From assembly GCF_030052815.1 (NCBI RefSeq), contig NC_079496.1, forward strand, positions 41,875,593 to 41,939,592: a DNA stretch of 64,000 nucleotides, in the 5' to 3' direction. Of the stretch, positions 60,306-64,000 are shown one piece after another (position 1 is the stretch's first letter; every line of letters begins with the position of its first letter). The notes beneath the pieces were generated by a model. It searched no databases. It was not told where the DNA came from and worked only from the letters and a program-made list of their open reading frames with translations. The DNA is from Hevea brasiliensis. Lineage: Eukaryota; Streptophyta; Magnoliopsida; Malpighiales; Euphorbiaceae. The position numbers were made by a program, and so were the translations under genes.

Positions 60306-61523
60306 TCAGTCTCTTTTCTGTCGTATAGCGTATACTCTAGTTGAAGCATCACCCTGTTTTGGCTGATTCACAGTAGTCTGACTTCTAGGTGTACTACCCC
60401 TACCTCTACCTTTGCCTCTACTAACTGATGGTGAACTATTTGGGGTAGAAACTTGGGTTGATCCCTTTGGTGTAGTAAATGATCCAAAACGACCTGGATT
60501 TACACAATCACTAGCAAAATGACCGCTCTCCACGCTTAAAGCATGCTCCTACGGCTTTATAACATAGCCCACTATGTGGTTTACCACAAGTTTCACAAAG
60601 TCGATCCGACAGCGCATTTACGGGTTTCTGTTGAGTTTGCCGATCGGATCGAGGTGGTTTCATTCAAAAGATCTATTTCACTGACTTCTTACTATCTCCG
60701 TCAGATCCCCAAAGTTTTTCCTCTTCCAAGAGGGACCACTAGAACTCGTTCTACTGACTTTCCTCTTTTTCTGCCTTCTCCGATTTCTTTTCTCAGGGGC
60801 CACTTGATTCAATTCTTTCTAATTGTAGTGCTTGAGAAATAAGTTCAGAGAAGTTGTTATGTTTGAATCCGACCACTTGTAACTGATACTAGGCTTCAAG
60901 CCTGCTTTCAAACCTCTTACATCTCTCCCTACCGGTAGAAAGTAGACTTATTGTATAATGGCTTAGGCGGAAAATTCCCTTTCATACTCACCACCGATCC
61001 GCTGCTTCGGACTTAGGAATTCTTGCACTTCGGTCTACATAAGCATCGGGGACATATTTTTGCCTCAATTTCGAGGAAGTCATTCCATGTTAGCAATCAG
61101 AGGTTCTACCAGATCGTGGGGAATGGTTTTCCACCAATCATAAGCATCCTCAGAGCAAAGATACCGAGTACTCAACCGAGCTCCTCTGCAATGCGCTTTC
61201 TTGAATACCCTATCCATCCTCTATAACCATTGTTCACCTTCTAGAGGATCTATCCCTCAAACTCAAGCCCCATACTTCATCAATCTGTCATATTGTTCAG
61301 CGTAAGACTATGGTTGTACCACCGAGTCTCAGATTGGGGCTTGAGTAGGCACATTACCATCCATTTGTTGGAACATTGTAGCCGTCACGAGCGAATCGAG
61401 CAGAATCGCAGATCGCAGGGGTGGTGCATCTTGAACCACCGACATTATGTAGGCATGGGGCATCCCTTGCACCTCGGCCTCTATCGATTGATCGATCGAA
61501 CGATCACCCTCTTCCATAATCAA
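60306..61523 (-). pseudogene. gag: Ty3/gypsy gag of element F, decayed
   Basis: In minus-strand order: an N-terminal segment opening MIMEEGDRSIDQSI (61523 down), a capsid region with the WWKTIP motif near 61130 followed by FLE.. in shifted frames, a Lys/Arg-rich linker (about 60700-60840), and a nucleocapsid with CETCGKPHSGLC and, after a small indel near 60533, GHFASDC. It ends in an Arg/Gly/Ser-rich tail (to about 60306). Several indels lie at CAG/CTG-type positions, so some frameshifts could be sequencing errors rather than real decay. Confidence 0.8.
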
Positions 61524-61684
61524 TTCGAGGATTTTAGACCTCTTGTATAATGATACAAGGAGATTTCCTCCGTTAGTGCATTTTTATAATGTAATGTACG
61601 TATGTATCAAAAATGATATTGAGCAGCTTGTACTGTGAAGAAAGAATATTCAAGTAACAAGTGAAAACAGAATTTAAAAACTTT

Positions 61685-61695
61685 GCTCGATACCA
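61685..61695 (-). promoter_or_regulatory. Element F primer-binding site (altered)
   Basis: The minus strand reads TGGTATCGAGC, where TGGTATCAGAGC is expected. It lies eight bases from the 5' LTR end. The difference is a CAGA to CGA change, like many others between the two LTRs. Confidence 0.75.
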
Positions 61696-61703
61696 CTAAA
61701 ACA

Positions 61704-64000
61704 TGCCACACCCTACCCTCCAGAAGGCATAACATGATCCCATAGTATACCTAATGAATTACCAACTTCGTCATCGATAACCCATTAAGTACACTACAAG
61801 GGATTTTAAAACTTTTCTTACTTCTTTTACGATGGTGAGCACTATTTACAGTGTTAAAAACTTTTGTGAATCAAGTGAAACAATTAACTCATTTGATTTA
61901 TTTGGAATTTCAGAAAATTTTGGCAGAGTGCCATCTGTATTTTGGATAAAGCAGCTTCTTGTAAAACTCAGAAAAGACACTTCAATAATTTTCCAAATCT
62001 CAACTCCAATACATTTCTCAACACAACAATTTATCAACTAAATTCGATAGAAATTTTTCAAAGTCTGAGATAAGGAAATATAATACAGTTTTTACAAGTC
62101 AAATAGCTCATAATTAATTTACAACTTCAAGGTACAATTTGAATTTGCAACTGCTCAAAACCAAAAACAAAATATACATACAGTGACTATACATTACATT
62201 ACAAAATACAAAATACGGTATACTCACTATACCTAAAAATCTCTCATTGCGGTACTAGCAGCCTAGTCTCACGCCTCTATCTGTCTGCCTACTGCGACAA
62301 AGAATAAAGCTATCATTTGAGACAATGTCTCAGTGGTGCACAACATTAACCAAATACAAATTTTAAATCACAATTCATAAATCATATCAATAGTGGATAC
62401 TTAAAACCATGGTTAAATTCAAGATAATGAATGTCATAAGGAATTTAAACTCCAATTCACAAATTATCAAAATTCATAATAACACAATTTAGTCAAATAG
62501 TTTAAGAATACCGTATTGTCAATTCATGCACAATTTGATCAAATAACTGAATAATACCTTTTTGCAAATCGATAACACAATTGATCAAATAATTGAATAA
62601 TATCGTTTTTCAAATCAATAACACAAAACGATAATATAATTGAATAATATCGTTTTGCAAATCAATAACACAATTCGATCAAATAATTGAATAATATCGT
62701 TTTGCAAATCAATAACACAATTCGATCAAATAATTGAATAATATCATGTTGCCAATCAATAACACAATTTAGGTCATGACACAAATTTTTCCATATATGC
62801 CGTGTTGTACACCACGACAAGACATACTCACCCCAATAATCGAAATCAATGAGGGAGGAAGCTAGCTATCTAATGAGTACTCATCCATACTCACCTCGCA
62901 TGGAAGTCAAAGAGGGAGGAACATAATCATACTCACCCCAGACTAGTAAGTCAAAGAGGGAGGAATAACCACACTCACCCCATTAATGGAGGAGGAACAT
63001 AGTATCAGTGTCATGCCAATTGTGAGTCAAAACAATTCCAAACATTTTATTCAAATGATCCGTAATAATCCAATAAATTTCCAAAGTTATAATTTCATTC
63101 ACAAAATGGCAACACAATTCGTAATTCACTTCAATTTCCACAAAAACCATTTACAGTGCTTTTCAATCAATAAGTATCCATCAATATCATTCAAACAATT
63201 TTTCACAGTTTCAAACCATTCACAATGTTTTTCAATCAATAAGTGTCCATCAAACACATTTCCACAATTTAAAACAATAATATACAAATAGTCAATATTT
63301 ATTTCAATTGAAAATAATTCAAAAGAAACAGCTTGTTGTGCACAAACCTCGATATTTGTCTCGGTCCCGACTCAGTATTTCTTTCCCTTTTCTTTGAGTC
63401 CTTGTTAATCGAGAAACACACCAAGTGTTTCAGCATCAAATTAAATTGTCTCAGACGATGGTGTTTGGTAAATAATGCCTGAACTCAATTATTCACTTAA
63501 TCACCTAATATACCGACCCTCGCGCTTTTAGGTAAATTAGGTTTTAGTGTCGTTAATATGTCACACTCGATAGGGTTTTAGGTTTGGTATGTTTTACCAA
63601 AGTCATTTCCTTGCTTAGTGCACTTTAATGCAAATTGCTGGGATTCCGGGATACTGGTTAGTTCCCTTGGTTTTTGGGTTTCGGTCAAAACTACAAACTT
63701 GTAGATCTAGGTCTTATTGCATGCGGGAAAAAATTTCAGGTCAATCCGAGTTAAGTAGACCAAGTTATGGTCATTATACTATTGCTGGTCAAATGGTATC
63801 ATTTTAGGTCAATTTTAGGTCAAATTGGTCAATTCTGGTCCGGCCAGTTTTTGGACCCGAACTTGTGCAAGTTGTTTGACTTGCTTATGGTCATTTCTGG
63901 GCTTTGGTGTCTTCATAAGACTTGTAGGTATGGGTCTTAACTATTCTTGGTTAAAATTTCAGGTCAATTGGACCTGTTTTGAGTGAGTTATGGCCTAAAC
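61704..64000 (-). repeat. Element F 5' LTR, cut by window end
   Basis: It is collinear with 55273-57545. Its terminus is TGCCACACCC instead of TGTCACACCC. It is very close to the 3' LTR, with differences clustered at CAG/CTG triplets and one extra or altered repeat unit near 62575-62700. Confidence 0.93.
62521..62770 (-). repeat. Tandem repeats of about 58 bp in element F LTRs
   Basis: Units with CAAATAATTGAATAATATCG and AACACAATTCGATC repeat about four times here and about four times at 56100-56290 in the other LTR. The right array has a variant unit (AACACAAAACGATAATAT) near 62620. Confidence 0.8.

Larger units (their letters stand above)
55273..64000 (-). mobile_element. Ty3/gypsy element F, antisense, non-autonomous (gag only)
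   Basis: On the minus strand: 5' LTR (61704-64000 and beyond), primer site, leader, gag, about 1 kb without recognisable genes, polypurine tract, 3' LTR (55273-59215). The internal region is only about 2.5 kb and no protease, RT or integrase is present. It sits in the copia 3' LTR. The target duplication cannot be checked because the right end is outside the window. Confidence 0.9.

Noticed and set aside
60543..61550. Plus-strand frames of 67-99 aa at 60543, 61023 and 61293
   Set aside because: Antisense to the element F gag, whose zinc-knuckle and capsid motifs read on the minus strand.

Overview
This window is plant nuclear DNA, almost certainly from a eudicot. It is AT-rich and contains no host gene that I can support. 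Nearly all of it is nested LTR retrotransposons: chromodomain Ty3/gypsy (Tekay/Del-like), one Ty1/copia, a Tat/Athila-like remnant and a TRIM array. It also holds a Mutator-like (MULE) terminal region. A woody rosid such as a member of the Euphorbiaceae would fit, but the species cannot be fixed from this sequence alone.

Layout. (1) 1-11034: two decayed Ty3/gypsy internal regions in the same orientation share a single 3.1-kb LTR (4072-7178). The first runs from late gag to the chromodomain. The second has the primer-binding site, gag and pol, and is cut off in integrase at 11034. (2) 11035-14061: an antisense gypsy LTR fragment. (3) 14062-16140, resuming at 23508: a MULE-like/unknown region with a long TG/TA microsatellite and repeated MULE-end-like sequence. 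(4) 16146-23502: an antisense solo LTR (A, target duplication AATGT) interrupted by a sense solo LTR (B, 17143-20950, TAGTA). (5) 25207-27553: the left part of a sense solo LTR (C). (6) 27554-38121: a second copy of 16988-27553, a direct tandem duplication of about 10.57 kb whose junction has 3 bp of microhomology. The intact LTR C of the second copy ends at 39266 (TTTTC duplication). (7) 39272-41568: a Tat/Athila-like remnant with a gag scrap. (8) 41569-55272: a Ty1/copia element. Its 5' LTR holds a gypsy solo LTR (D, 42824-47542, TATTT), which in turn holds a TRIM array of five 151-bp LTRs (44927-45953). Its 3' LTR is cut by (9) 55273-64000: an antisense gypsy element F with both LTRs but only gag inside, whose right LTR runs off the window.

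All coding regions are broken by stops, frameshifts or deletions, many of them C-to-T or G-to-A changes at likely methylation sites. The features of most interest lie in the gypsy LTRs rather than the genes. Seven separately inserted LTR lineages share a 5S-rRNA-like A-box/C-box block about 175 bp from the LTR start and a consensus splice donor about 840-890 bp from the start. Four of them also share a 61-64 nt mini-exon bounded by splice consensus, and most have a small hairpin that keeps pairing despite sequence change. Near-identical copies differ repeatedly at CAG/CTG triplets (CAG read as CGA), which looks like a sequencing artefact at CHG-methylated sites. The tandem duplication should be checked with that in mind.
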